From contig NZ_CAKUIH010000004.1 in NCBI RefSeq assembly GCF_934660935.1, positions 62,001 to 126,000 of the forward strand: DNA of 64,000 bases, written 5' to 3'. This DNA comes from an uncultured Parolsenella sp. GTDB taxonomy: Bacteria > Actinomycetota > Coriobacteriia > Coriobacteriales > Atopobiaceae. Numbering within the stretch: position 1 is the first letter of the stretch; each line of letters opens with the position of its first letter. The position numbers were made by a program, and so were the translations under genes. The notes under the pieces were generated by a model that saw nothing but the letters and a program-made list of their open reading frames with translations, had not been told where the DNA came from and made no database searches. Of the stretch, positions 1-7,457 are shown one piece after another.

Positions 1-307
1 TGCAGAAGTAGTCGATGTTCTCTCGCACCGTAAGCTCGTCAAAGACGGCAACCTGCTGCGGTACCACGCCGATCCTGCGCTTGAGGTCATAACGCGTGGG
101 TTCCATGGGCTCGCCAAAGAGCTCGATATGGCCCTTGTCGTAGGTCAGCAGCTGCAGGATGCAGTTGATCGATGTGGTCTTGCCGCTGCCATTGGGGCCA
201 AGGAGACCAAATATCTCGCCTTTGGCAATGCGGAGGTTGAAGTGGTCGAGCGCGAGAAGGTCGCCATAGCGCTTGACGAGGTTCTCGACGCGAACGATGT
301 CGCTCAT
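1..307 (-). CDS. ABC transporter ATP-binding protein (N-terminal part, runs off the window)
   Basis: Translating the minus strand from an ATG at 307 gives about 102 residues of a classic ABC ATPase. It opens MSDIVRVENLVKRYGD, has the Walker A loop GPNGSGKTT near residue 36 and a Q-loop region (IGVVPQQVAVFDELTVREN). The signature motif and Walker B lie beyond position 1. AAGGGTG a few bases upstream is an adequate ribosome site; an in-frame ATG 12 codons further up (about 343) is an alternative start. The family energises membrane export or import; the KRYGDLLALDHF type is common in drug, lantibiotic and generic ABC-2 exporters. It is divergent from a two-component pair that probably controls it (inference). 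Confidence 0.9.
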   Translation of the reverse strand, partial: MSDIVRVENLVKRYGDLLALDHFNLRIAKGEIFGLLGPNGSGKTTSINCILQLLTYDKGHIELFGEPMEPTRYDLKRRIGVVPQQVAVFDELTVRENIDYFC

Positions 308-395
308 CAGTTCACCCTTCGGACGGTTTTCCATTGCCTGCATCGTACGGCCAGCCCCGCCCGCGCAACAGTGATAATTGTCACCACCCGCAAGA

Positions 396-424
396 GTTGA
401 CAAAGGGACAGTCCCTTTGTCAAC
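396..424. repeat. Palindromic repeat, type B (TGACAAAGGGAC core), locus 1
   Basis: A 29-nt element with perfect 14-bp arms (GTTGACAAAGGGAC and its complement) around one central A. It is the first of six related elements that occur as three pairs in the window. Here it lies between divergent genes, so it is not simply a terminator. Confidence 0.85.
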
Positions 425-432
425 TATCCGAC

Positions 433-480
433 CTGCAAAAGGACCTGAAAAAGGGACAGTCCCTTTTTCAGGTTTTGCAG
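433..480. repeat. Palindromic repeat, type A (CTGAAAAAGGGAC core), locus 1
   Basis: Perfect 15-bp arms at 443-457 and 459-473 flank one central A. An outer 8-bp stem (433-440 with 473-480, CTGCAAAA/TTTTGCAG) extends the hairpin past a 2-nt bulge. The 31-nt core is base-for-base identical to the element at 47431-47461, 47 kb away. It sits 9 nt from the type B partner. Confidence 0.85.
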
Positions 481-557
481 CCTTCCTCTCGCGGGAGTTT
501 TGTCACGAGAGGCGCTTGGAGAGACGCGCGCTCTACGCACACGCATACAATGGCCCC

Positions 558-1790
558 ATGAACAGGCTATTCGACAAGCTCATCGTGCTCACCTGCTGCC
601 TCGTCGGCGCCTCGCGGCTACCGGTCGACGCGGCGCTGGTGGCGGCGCTTTGCCTCTCCGTCGCCTTGAGCGCGTGTGTCGAAACGCTACACGATAGCGC
701 CCAGCGGCGCGGAAGCGGGATTGCATCGCTCGCGTTCATCGCCGCCTCGATTTTCGTGCCCGCGCTCGTCCCCTTCGCCCCGCTCGCGCTCTACGATGCC
801 GCGCGGGGGTTCGACCGCGAGAGTCCCTCGCCGTTGCTTGGACGTGCGATGCTCTTCATGGTCGCGGTTGCCGCGCACCTTTGCTCGGGCAACCTATCGG
901 CAGAGACGATCGCGCTCTCCACCGTGTTCGCGTTCGCCGCGACGTTGCTCTCCGTTCGCACCACGCAAGTCGAGCGCGAGTACGCTCGCAACGCCACCGT
1001 TCGTGACGACCTTCAGGAGCGCACGCTGCTGCTGGAGGCGAAAAACCGCGACCTCCTCGAGCGACAGGACTACGAGGTGCAGGTGGCGACCCTCGCCGAG
1101 CGTGCCCGCATCGCTCGCGAGATCCACGACAACGTTGGCCACCAGCTCACGCGCGTCAAGCTCCAGACGGATGCGCTGGCCATCGTCCACGAGGCGGACC
1201 CCGCCGCGGCAGCAGACTTCCAGAGCGTCGGCCGTGCCGTGGACGAAGCCCTCTCGCTTGTCCGCGCGAGTGTGCATGACCTCCACGACGACTCGTTTGA
1301 CCTCGGGCTTCAAGCCCATAAGGCAGCCGACGCCATCATGCGCGGCTCGAGCGTGAGAGTGGCGGTCGAGGTCTCCTGCGAGCACGTGCCCGCAAACGTG
1401 GGGGCTTGCCTTCTCGCCGTGATGCGCGAGGCCATGTCGAACGCACTGCGCCACGGGCACGCGGGAAGAATTGAGGTGCGTTGCCTCGAGCACCCAGCGC
1501 TGTGGCAGCTGTCCGTGCTTGACGACGGAGGAACGGCGGACAGTATGGCAGCGGCCGACATGGTAGCGGGCGCCGCCGGGACAGGCGCGTCGGCAGGTGA
1601 CGGGCATGGCGCATCGTCAGATCCGACGGCGGCTTCAGGCCAATTCCACACGAGCGACGGCATGGGCCTCGCATCCATGCGCGAGCGCGTTGAGGCGCTC
1701 AGCGGGTCCTTCTCGGCAGGACCGAGGCGTGACTCAGCCGGCTGGCGCGTGTTCGCATCGATTCCCAAGGAGAGGACTGGCGCAGCATGA
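558..1790 (+). CDS. NarL/LiaS-type sensor histidine kinase
   Basis: About 410 residues. The N-terminal ~130 residues are hydrophobic membrane segments with almost no extracellular domain. A charged helical linker follows, then a HisKA_3 dimerisation region with the phospho-acceptor His190 in AREIHDNVGHQL, then a HATPase_c domain with the N-box EAMSNALRHGHAG. The frame is open upstream to 378 through the palindromic repeats, but the Met at 558 immediately precedes the first membrane segment, so I place the start there. Its stop overlaps the next start by 4 nt (ATGA), so kinase and regulator are translationally coupled. The ligand is unknown; divergence from an ABC ATPase suggests control of that transporter (inference). 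Confidence 0.88.
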   Translation: MNRLFDKLIVLTCCLVGASRLPVDAALVAALCLSVALSACVETLHDSAQRRGSGIASLAFIAASIFVPALVPFAPLALYDAARGFDRESPSPLLGRAMLFMVAVAAHLCSGNLSAETIALSTVFAFAATLLSVRTTQVEREYARNATVRDDLQERTLLLEAKNRDLLERQDYEVQVATLAERARIAREIHDNVGHQLTRVKLQTDALAIVHEADPAAAADFQSVGRAVDEALSLVRASVHDLHDDSFDLGLQAHKAADAIMRGSSVRVAVEVSCEHVPANVGACLLAVMREAMSNALRHGHAGRIEVRCLEHPALWQLSVLDDGGTADSMAAADMVAGAAGTGASAGDGHGASSDPTAASGQFHTSDGMGLASMRERVEALSGSFSAGPRRDSAGWRVFASIPKERTGAA

Positions 1791-2416
1791 GGATCATCAT
1801 CGTCGACGACGACAAGCTGGTCTGCGATTCGCTCAAGATCATCCTGGGCGCGCAGCCCGGCATCGAAGTGGTGGGCCTCGGATCATCCGGCAATGACGCC
1901 GTAAGGCTGTTCTGCGAGCTTGCACCCGATGTGGCGCTTCTCGACATCCAGATGCCAGGACGTGACGGGCTCTCCGCCGCTCGCAAGATCCTTGCCGAGG
2001 ACCCGGCGGCACGCGTCGTGTTCCTCACGACCTTCTCGGATGACGAGTATATCGTCGCGGCATTGAAGCTTGGCGCGCGTGGGTACCTCATCAAGACGGA
2101 CGTACAGGCCATCCCGCCGGCGCTCGCCCAGGTCATGGAGGGCAAGCGTGTGCTCGAGGGAAAACCCGCAAACAGCGTGAATTTCTCTGCCAGTACCGAA
2201 GAGGCGGAGTCGCACGAACGGACCGGCGCCTTCGCCGCGCTCACTGACCGCGAGTTCGAGGTGGTTCGCCTGATTGCCGAGGGCCTCGACAACAAGGAGA
2301 TCGCCGCCACCGCCTACATGGGCGAAGGCACGGTGCGCAATCACATCAGCTCGATTCTCGCCAAGTTGGGTCTTCGTAACCGCACGCAGATCGCAATCGC
2401 ATACCTGAAGGCGTAG
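1787..2416 (+). CDS. LuxR/NarL-family response regulator
   Basis: 209 residues. The receiver domain starts MRIIIVDDDKLVCDSL, with the acidic pocket at D7-D9 and the phospho-accepting Asp53 in LLDIQMPGRDG. A C-terminal LuxR helix-turn-helix (about 145-205) contains LTDREFEVVRLIAEGLDNKEIA and GTVRNHISSILAKLGLRNR. It overlaps the kinase by 4 nt and is its cognate output. Family members bind promoters as dimers after phosphorylation. The natural target is the neighbouring divergent ABC operon (inference from context). Confidence 0.93.
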   Translation: MRIIIVDDDKLVCDSLKIILGAQPGIEVVGLGSSGNDAVRLFCELAPDVALLDIQMPGRDGLSAARKILAEDPAARVVFLTTFSDDEYIVAALKLGARGYLIKTDVQAIPPALAQVMEGKRVLEGKPANSVNFSASTEEAESHERTGAFAALTDREFEVVRLIAEGLDNKEIAATAYMGEGTVRNHISSILAKLGLRNRTQIAIAYLKA

Positions 2417-2542
2417 GAGCGGCGTCGCTCGCCGGAGCCCACCTCTCGTAAGGGTTCAGCGGCAGAAACGAGCGGCGTCGCCCGCCGGAACCCACCCCTT
2501 GCCCGCCGGAACCCACCTCTTGTAAGGGATTGGCGGCAGAAA
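2417..2542. repeat. Degenerate direct repeats immediately after the response regulator stop
   Basis: Three partial copies of one unit follow the TAG stop directly. Copy 1 is 2417-2467, copy 2 (short) 2470-2496 and copy 3 2501-2542. Shared blocks are GAGCGGCGTCGC, GCCGGARCCCACC and a GTAAGG...GCGGCAGAAA block present in copies 1 and 3. Confidence 0.7.
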
Positions 2543-2565
2543 TGGGCCCAATTCCTTACAAGAGG
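2516..2565 (+). terminator. Long hairpin downstream of the kinase/regulator operon
   Basis: A 12-bp perfect stem pairs CCTCTTGTAAGG (2516-2527) with 2554-2565. It continues inward through one G-T wobble and a further 5 bp (ATTGG/CCAAT), leaving a loop of about 14 nt. There is no T-tract, so intrinsic termination is uncertain. Its position 100 nt past the regulator stop suggests a 3' end or mRNA-stability structure. Confidence 0.45.
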
Positions 2566-2625
2566 CGTGTTTGGCGAAGGCGTGTTTGGCGAAGGTGGGT
2601 TTGGCGAAGGTGGGTTTGGTGAGCA
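2566..2625. repeat. Four tandem copies of a 15-bp unit
   Basis: Units at 2566-2580, 2581-2595, 2596-2610 and 2611-2625, pattern (C/T)G(T/G)GTTTGGCGAAGG, with the last copy diverging at its end. The period of 15 keeps reading frame, but no convincing gene covers it. Confidence 0.8.
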
Positions 2626-2698
2626 AAAGAAGGTGCAACCCAGGACAGCAGGCTCTCGGGACAAGCTGTTTCCCGGCGGCGAAAGACGCTACGAAGCA

Positions 2699-2736
2699 AA
2701 AGAAAACAGGCCGGAAGCTTATAGCCTCCGACCTGT
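2699..2736 (-). terminator. Rho-independent terminator of tRNA-Phe
   Basis: On the minus strand a 13-bp stem (2724-2736 with 2706-2718, including wobbles) and a 5-nt loop are followed by TTTTCTTTTGC. It begins 8 nt past the tRNA CCA end. Confidence 0.85.
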
Positions 2737-2744
2737 ATCTTTTC

Positions 2745-2820
2745 TGGTGGCGGGGAAGGGAATCGAACCCCTGACACGGGGATTTTCAGTCCCCTGCTCT
2801 ACCAACTGAGCTACCCAGCC
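2745..2820 (-). tRNA. tRNA-Phe (anticodon GAA), CCA encoded
   Basis: A 76-nt cloverleaf on the minus strand. The D-arm is GCTCAGTTGGTAGAGC, the anticodon loop CTGAAAA with GAA inside a GGGGA/TCCCC stem, and the T-loop TTCGATT. CCA is encoded at 2747-2745. The acceptor arms read GGCTGGG and CCCCGCC, so base pair 4-69 is a U-C mismatch, which is unusual. Its own promoter and terminator flank it, so it is a single-gene unit. Confidence 0.95.
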
Positions 2821-2857
2821 GAATATGTTGCTCTCCACTCGCGCTTCGAGCTCGTTA

Positions 2858-2885
2858 ACTATATCAAATAGCAAACCTCGGTCAA
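2858..2885 (-). promoter_or_regulatory. Sigma70-type promoter for tRNA-Phe
   Basis: On the minus strand: -35 TTGACC (2885-2880), a 16-nt spacer, and -10 TATAGT (2863-2858). The -10 ends 37 nt before the mature tRNA 5' end, leaving room for a short precursor leader. Confidence 0.7.
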
Positions 2886-2939
2886 GCGACTTTTTTGGAA
2901 AAGTTTGAAATTGGTCAGGCCGCTGGCAAACGCCTCGTC

Positions 2940-3686
2940 TCAGCCGCACGCCTTCGATTGCCTTTCGCCGTCCCCAAGAGGTTCTTGCCTGATAGTGACG
3001 TTGCTTCCGTCAACCTCTACGACGACCGTCGACACCGGGGTCTGGATCCTCACGCAAGGCACCCCGCGGACAAACGCAACAGGCTTCTGCGCGGCGTCGG
3101 AAACCGATGGCACCACAACGTGCGAAGGAGCCGGGGAGGCGGGAGTGACGGATGCCGAAAATGCCGGAGAGGCGGGGGCCTCGGACGCTGGGGAGGTGGC
3201 ACCCGCAGGCGACGCGGTACGAGGCGAAACCGGGCGAGCAAAGGGGGTCGCGGCCACGGCACCAGACGGCGATTGAGCCCCCAGGGATTCGGAAGCCCCA
3301 ACTCGTGGCTCACCCTCGGCACCCTCCTCGACGCCCGGCGCGACGCCCGGCATACTCACGGATTCCTCGAGCGCCGCATCGCGTTTGTCAGCACTTGGCG
3401 ACGCCCCTCCAACGGCGGCCTCATCCTCAGCCCAAAGCCCGTCAAGCGACCCCCAAGGCTCGTCAACGTCCCCCCATGGCTCGTCAGGCGTCATAAGGCC
3501 AACCTCGGGATCCTGCTCCGGGAAGTCATAGAGACATCCGTAGCACCTGTTCATGTCCGAGAAGAGCACGGCCCCGCATCGTGGACACGTCTTCGTGGCA
3601 CCCGCCCCATCGTTCGCGCCAGAACGCCCGACCGTACTCCCACGCCCTCTCCCCTCGTTCATCCCTGTCATCTGCATCCCAGACAT
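2940..3686 (-). CDS. Zinc-ribbon protein of unknown function at the end of the Tad operon
   Basis: About 248 residues. The ATG at 3686 has GGGGAG 6 nt upstream, which is better than the TTG at 3701. Near residue 33 a CPRCG...CYGC pattern (CPRCGAVLFSDMNRCYGC) makes a compact treble-clef or rubredoxin-like knuckle. The long middle is Pro/Ala/Ser/Glu-rich low complexity. The last ~60 residues (from about VAFVRGVPCVRIQTPVSTVVVEVDG) look like a small beta-rich domain. No signal peptide or membrane segment. It follows DUF192 by 11 nt and is the last gene of the pilus operon. I do not recognise a specific family. Confidence 0.7.
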   Translation of the reverse strand: MSGMQMTGMNEGRGRGSTVGRSGANDGAGATKTCPRCGAVLFSDMNRCYGCLYDFPEQDPEVGLMTPDEPWGDVDEPWGSLDGLWAEDEAAVGGASPSADKRDAALEESVSMPGVAPGVEEGAEGEPRVGASESLGAQSPSGAVAATPFARPVSPRTASPAGATSPASEAPASPAFSASVTPASPAPSHVVVPSVSDAAQKPVAFVRGVPCVRIQTPVSTVVVEVDGSNVTIRQEPLGDGERQSKACG

Positions 3687-3697
3687 CGATTCTCCCC

Positions 3698-4066
3698 TCA
3701 AGTCTCCTCATCAACGATTCGAATCCCCAGTTGCTGTCCCACGCAGGGCCAGGGTCCCGGCATGCTTGGCCTCTCGAGCGCATGGCACGCGTCACGGGCT
3801 CGCACGAGCCTCCCTGGCCGGAGTCCTCGCCATGAGCCAAGGACCTCGCCAGATTCACCCACCAACGCCACGTCAATCGCATAACGCATCCCAAGGGTAT
3901 GGACAGACGCGCACGGGGTGAGCAGCACGCACCTGGCGCCCGAGTCCAAGCGCGTCCCCAACAGACCCCGAGCACGTCTCCACCAGCTCCGGAGCACCTC
4001 CGCCCGAGCGACCACGACCTCGCGTCCGCTCTCCTCGAGAGTCACCTCGACTAGCTCGCCCTTCAC
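3698..4066 (-). CDS. DUF192 (UPF0127) family protein
   Basis: About 122 residues from a GTG at 4066, which has a near-perfect AGGAGGG 5 nt upstream. An upstream in-frame GTG at 4081 would leave that site inside the gene. It has the family core: a RARGLLGTRL segment, then CVLLTPCASVHTLGMRYAIDVALV and a following PGRLVRARDACHALE block. DUF192 proteins are small beta-barrels of unknown biochemistry. This one has no obvious export signal, whereas many relatives are lipoproteins. It is embedded in the Tad operon, a recurrent association in actinobacteria that I recall but cannot verify here. Confidence 0.85.
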   Translation of the reverse strand: MKGELVEVTLEESGREVVVARAEVLRSWWRRARGLLGTRLDSGARCVLLTPCASVHTLGMRYAIDVALVGESGEVLGSWRGLRPGRLVRARDACHALERPSMPGPWPCVGQQLGIRIVDEET

Positions 4067-4077
4067 ATCCGCCCTCC

Positions 4078-4680
4078 TCACGTGATGACCGCCGCACGAT
4101 ATCTATCGATGACAATCTCCCGTTCGTGCCTGATCGAAGCAGGTGCTTGATATCCCACGCCCGCAATGGAGACGGACGAGGGCCACGGCCGGAACACGAG
4201 CGTGCAGGTAAAACGCGTCGTTCCCGCGGAAAGGTCGAGAAGCGCGCCAGAAGCGCCTTCCATCAGGTCCTCGACGGAGACCTCAACCTCGCAAGCCATG
4301 GGACTCATGCCGTGCTCGATGGCGCTCCTCACCTCGTCAACGCCCGCAAGCGAGCTCGTAGCCCCCGAAGGCGACACGCCATGGGCGAGCACCGCATCCG
4401 GCGCAACCCTATCGAAGCGAGCGCAGAGCTCGGCATAGCGCATGACGTTCACCACCACGAGAGCGCAGACGACAATGACGGGGATGAGCACGGCTAGCTC
4501 GACGGCCATCTGCCCGCTCGACTCGCGAAACACGGCGCTTCCATGCCGTCCAGCGCCCATGTGCAACGCCACGTCCGCCCGCTTACCGAAGCCGGCGCGC
4601 CGCGCCTGACTCACGTGCCTACCAGAACTCGCACGCTTACCAAAGGCCGCGTGTCCCTCGGCACCCCCATGTCCCCTCAT
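4078..4680 (-). CDS. TadE-like minor pilin
   Basis: 200 residues from the ATG at 4680, which overlaps the tadG stop (ATGA). An internal Met at 4560 would give a more usual 16-residue leader. The pseudopilin site is SSG|QMAVELAV, with the conserved Glu five residues after cleavage, followed by a single transmembrane helix (LAVLIPVIVVCALVVVNV). The rest is an extracytoplasmic domain with two cysteines. TadE proteins are processed by the TadV prepilin peptidase and build the pilus initiation complex. The N-terminal extension contains two GKRA-type repeats. Confidence 0.85.
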   Translation of the reverse strand: MRGHGGAEGHAAFGKRASSGRHVSQARRAGFGKRADVALHMGAGRHGSAVFRESSGQMAVELAVLIPVIVVCALVVVNVMRYAELCARFDRVAPDAVLAHGVSPSGATSSLAGVDEVRSAIEHGMSPMACEVEVSVEDLMEGASGALLDLSAGTTRFTCTLVFRPWPSSVSIAGVGYQAPASIRHEREIVIDRYRAAVIT

Positions 4681-6812
4681 GACGAACCAGCTCCCAGAAG
4701 GGCGCCGACATCGATCGTGAGCGGCACCGTGATATCCGTCCCGGGTATTGGCAGCTCGGCAATCGCATAGGGACCACCACCAAGCTCGTTGACGACTACC
4801 TGACCGAGCGCTCTCGCAATCGAGGCAGGATCCCCGGCATCCGGCAGACGCTCGATGAGCTCTCGCGCGTTCGCCGCCTGCCCGAAGCCCGCTCGGTCAA
4901 ACACGTTCTGGGAGTTGGTGAGAACCGGCTTCCGAAGTCGCAGGTCAGCTGGCTCAAAGCCCACGGCCCTCACGATTTCCGACAACTTATCGTTCAACCA
5001 GGAGGCGACCGGTCCAAGCAGCGTGCCGCTCAAGCCTGAGAGAGCCTCGCTCGCCGCGTCTGACAAGCCATCCGCACTCGAACCATAGCCTCGTAAGAGC
5101 CCCGCCCACAACTCGCCAATCCCACCGAGTACGCCAGCACACCCCCAGCCGATGTCATTGCCCAAAGCCTCGAGGAACCGCGTAAGGACATCATTGCCGG
5201 CAGCGTCAGAATCCGGCGCGAGCGTGGCTGCGGATATGGCAGCGCCAGGCGAAACGGCGAGGGGAGCGGCGAAGTCGTTCTCGAAGGAATCCGGCAGGTT
5301 TCCCTCGCCCCTTCCTACCACGGCGACGCAGCCCCACGCTCCCGGCGGGCAGATCTTGAGACGCGGCGACGCGAGGGTCTCGAGCGCTTCCTCGAAGGCT
5401 GACGCGCCCTCATCCGCATAGTCCCTCATCTCAGCCTCGGCGGCCGCAAGATCGTCGGCGGCGGCCTCGTAATCGAGCGAAGCCGCGACCACACGAGCCC
5501 AGTAGTACTCGTAGCCGTTGTCGATACTCGTTGACGCGGCGGCAACCTTGCCCATATCCGCCGAGCTCATCTGGCAGGTGGGACACCGCGCGACGGCACC
5601 CGCATCAAGCTGCGACAGAGACGCCTCGCCGGCAGACGCGCCCTGAGCCCCGGGACACCGAAGAGTTGAGTGAAGCGTGGCACGCCCTCCCTCCTGCGTG
5701 CAGGGCCAGCGGACATCCGTGTAAAGACGCGTGCCCTGCATCTCGCCGGTGTTCTTGGGGAGGCTCGGGAGATCGATATCGACTGATCCGTCTGGAAGCT
5801 CCAGATAGTAGCCAGCCTCCATCTCAGACAGCGCGTATTCATAGAACGCCAGCCTACACTCGGAGTCAGTGAGGTATCTGATTCCCTGTCCAGTGGGAGC
5901 TTCGATGGCGGCACGCCTCGCGTAGTAGTTGCGCGAACGCAAGAGCGGAACGCCAAACGTCCAGCTCTCCGGCGAGGGATAGTGCGGGTTCTCCGTCACC
6001 AAGAGGCCGGCAAGACCATCCGCCCGCTCGCGCATGTTCATGGGCTCTCCGCCACAATCGGCAAGCCAACCCTCACGCAGGGCCTCGTCAAGACGGTCCT
6101 GGGCATCCTTGGCTCGGTCTGACGCATCCTGCAGATGATCCGCCACCTCGGCTATCTCGTCTCCCGTGACATCAGCTTCGAGCGCGGAGAAGTCGCTCTG
6201 GGATTCTTGGGGAAAGGGAATCGCGCAGCCGATGTAAGAAGAGCCCTCACCCTCGTTCGCCTCCACGACGGCGGCAGAGCGAGCGGCGATTGCCAAGGGA
6301 AGCGTCTTCTCGACTGCCTCGAGGCCGCGTGCCGCCGACGTGGCGAACTCCCTGCGCGCGTCGAGCATTTTCACGCCCGCCGCAATGGTCTCGGCGCCCA
6401 CCGCGGAGAGACCGGGAACGGCGGAGACCACGAGGCCGGCGCCCAACGTGACCATGCCCGCAAGGCCCAGGGTAAGCACGCACGCATCAAGCGTCGTCGC
6501 CACGGTCGAATACGCCGCCACCACGTTCGCGCCGGCAAGCGCGGCGGCATCCGCTGTAGACTGAACATCCGCAGAACGGTTCTGCACCCATGCGACCGAG
6601 ACAAGCGAGCACACGAGAGACAGGCTCACGAGAAGGGCGAGCGCCACCGCGACGGAGGTGTAGCCGCCCTCGTCGTCGACAAAAGCACCGATGCCCAGCT
6701 CAAAGCTCGCAACGTCTCTCTTTGGCTCGCAACAGGACGCGCGGGAGCCTTCCCTCGCCAGGGCGCCTCCACGCTCGCTCCGCCCATCAGTCCCACATCG
6801 TGACCCACTCAC
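4677..6812 (-). CDS. TadG-like pilus assembly protein
   Basis: 711 residues from a GTG at 6812 with GGAGGGAGGT just upstream. It has the N-terminal TadG hallmark: DEGGYTSVAVALALLV, a transmembrane helix at about 48-72, and QSTADAAALAGANVVA after it. The remainder is a large extracytoplasmic region with many cysteines (including CPTCQM) and a coiled-coil-rich middle. No clear von Willebrand A domain, so it is the Tad-G-like rather than vWA form. It overlaps tadE at both ends, indicating one tightly packed operon. It probably anchors or polymerises minor pilins at the cell surface. Confidence 0.82.
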   Translation of the reverse strand: MSGSRCGTDGRSERGGALAREGSRASCCEPKRDVASFELGIGAFVDDEGGYTSVAVALALLVSLSLVCSLVSVAWVQNRSADVQSTADAAALAGANVVAAYSTVATTLDACVLTLGLAGMVTLGAGLVVSAVPGLSAVGAETIAAGVKMLDARREFATSAARGLEAVEKTLPLAIAARSAAVVEANEGEGSSYIGCAIPFPQESQSDFSALEADVTGDEIAEVADHLQDASDRAKDAQDRLDEALREGWLADCGGEPMNMRERADGLAGLLVTENPHYPSPESWTFGVPLLRSRNYYARRAAIEAPTGQGIRYLTDSECRLAFYEYALSEMEAGYYLELPDGSVDIDLPSLPKNTGEMQGTRLYTDVRWPCTQEGGRATLHSTLRCPGAQGASAGEASLSQLDAGAVARCPTCQMSSADMGKVAAASTSIDNGYEYYWARVVAASLDYEAAADDLAAAEAEMRDYADEGASAFEEALETLASPRLKICPPGAWGCVAVVGRGEGNLPDSFENDFAAPLAVSPGAAISAATLAPDSDAAGNDVLTRFLEALGNDIGWGCAGVLGGIGELWAGLLRGYGSSADGLSDAASEALSGLSGTLLGPVASWLNDKLSEIVRAVGFEPADLRLRKPVLTNSQNVFDRAGFGQAANARELIERLPDAGDPASIARALGQVVVNELGGGPYAIAELPIPGTDITVPLTIDVGALLGAGSS

Positions 6813-7323
6813 CGTAACCTCCCTCCAACCAATCCGGACGAGCCCCTCCCGTCACCTCGACGCGCAGCACCACCTCGTCGCCATCAGGCTCGCCGAGCAT
6901 CTGGGCCAGCACGCCAAGCAACGGCAGCGGGCGCAAACGGCCCTCAATGCCCACGCGCACCTCACGCGACGTCGAATCTCCCGAGAGCTCGACCTCCCAT
7001 TCGCCGGTATGGAACGCCGCGACGTCAGGTACCGCGCGAAGGCGTCTTTTGACATAGGCCTCGCACGCGGCATCATCGCCAGCACCTCCCACTTCTCTCG
7101 TGGCCAGCACACGCACCCCCTCAGCCGCCGCCTGCTGCATGACCGATCGCGTATAGAGCAAGAACGCCGGTTGTAGCAATAGCGCGAGGAGCAGCATGAT
7201 CACCGGAATGAACGCCGCGGCCTCGACACTTGCCTGCCCTAGCGCCTCAGAACAGAACGATGTCCCGCATGCCCCCGAGCGCCCCCTCGCCCGAAAGAGA
7301 ATGCGACGAGGCAGACTCCCCAA
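6787..7323 (-). CDS. TadE-like minor pilin (start codon unresolved)
   Basis: The mature part is unmistakable: EALG|QASVEAAAFIPVIMLL, with Glu+5, a transmembrane helix, and an extracellular domain of about 130 residues ending GGYGEWVTMWD. No ATG or GTG lies in frame between the upstream pilin's end and the cleavage site. The nearest candidates are a TTG at 7323 and an ATT at 7302, both without a good ribosome site, and the frame stays open to 7575. The body of the minor pilin before it is in the -1 relation (this gene is +1 to it). The coordinates given assume the TTG. It overlaps tadG by 26 nt. Confidence 0.75.
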   Translation of the reverse strand: MGSLPRRILFRARGRSGACGTSFCSEALGQASVEAAAFIPVIMLLLALLLQPAFLLYTRSVMQQAAAEGVRVLATREVGGAGDDAACEAYVKRRLRAVPDVAAFHTGEWEVELSGDSTSREVRVGIEGRLRPLPLLGVLAQMLGEPDGDEVVLRVEVTGGARPDWLEGGYGEWVTMWD

Positions 7324-7453
7324 GGCGCGCGAGGGCTCCCGCGCCCACAGCCTTCCAGATGGCGCCAAGAGCGAGCAGCATCGCAAGGAAGGCCGAGAGC
7401 ACGAGCACGTACTCGACCGTCGACTGTCCCCGGCACTCACGTACGAGAGACAC
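7247..7453 (-). CDS. Small TadE/Flp-like minor pilin
   Basis: From a GTG at 7453, 4 nt after the preceding stop, this is a 68-residue prepilin with a 9-residue leader (VSLVRECRG) and the cleavage motif G|QSTVEYVLVLSAF. One transmembrane helix and a short tail follow. A longer start (ATG 7561, GGAGGG upstream) would overlap the previous gene by 104 nt and add an Arg-rich extension. I prefer the GTG because its leader length suits Flp-type prepilins. It is probably a pilus subunit. Confidence 0.78.
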   Translation of the reverse strand: MSLVRECRGQSTVEYVLVLSAFLAMLLALGAIWKAVGAGALARLGESASSHSLSGEGALGGMRDIVLF

Positions 7454-7457
7454 CCGC

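Noticed and set aside
378..557. Upstream extension of the kinase open frame through the palindromic repeats
   Set aside because: It would place repeat DNA in the coding region and precede a clear membrane start at 558; no ribosome site supports it.
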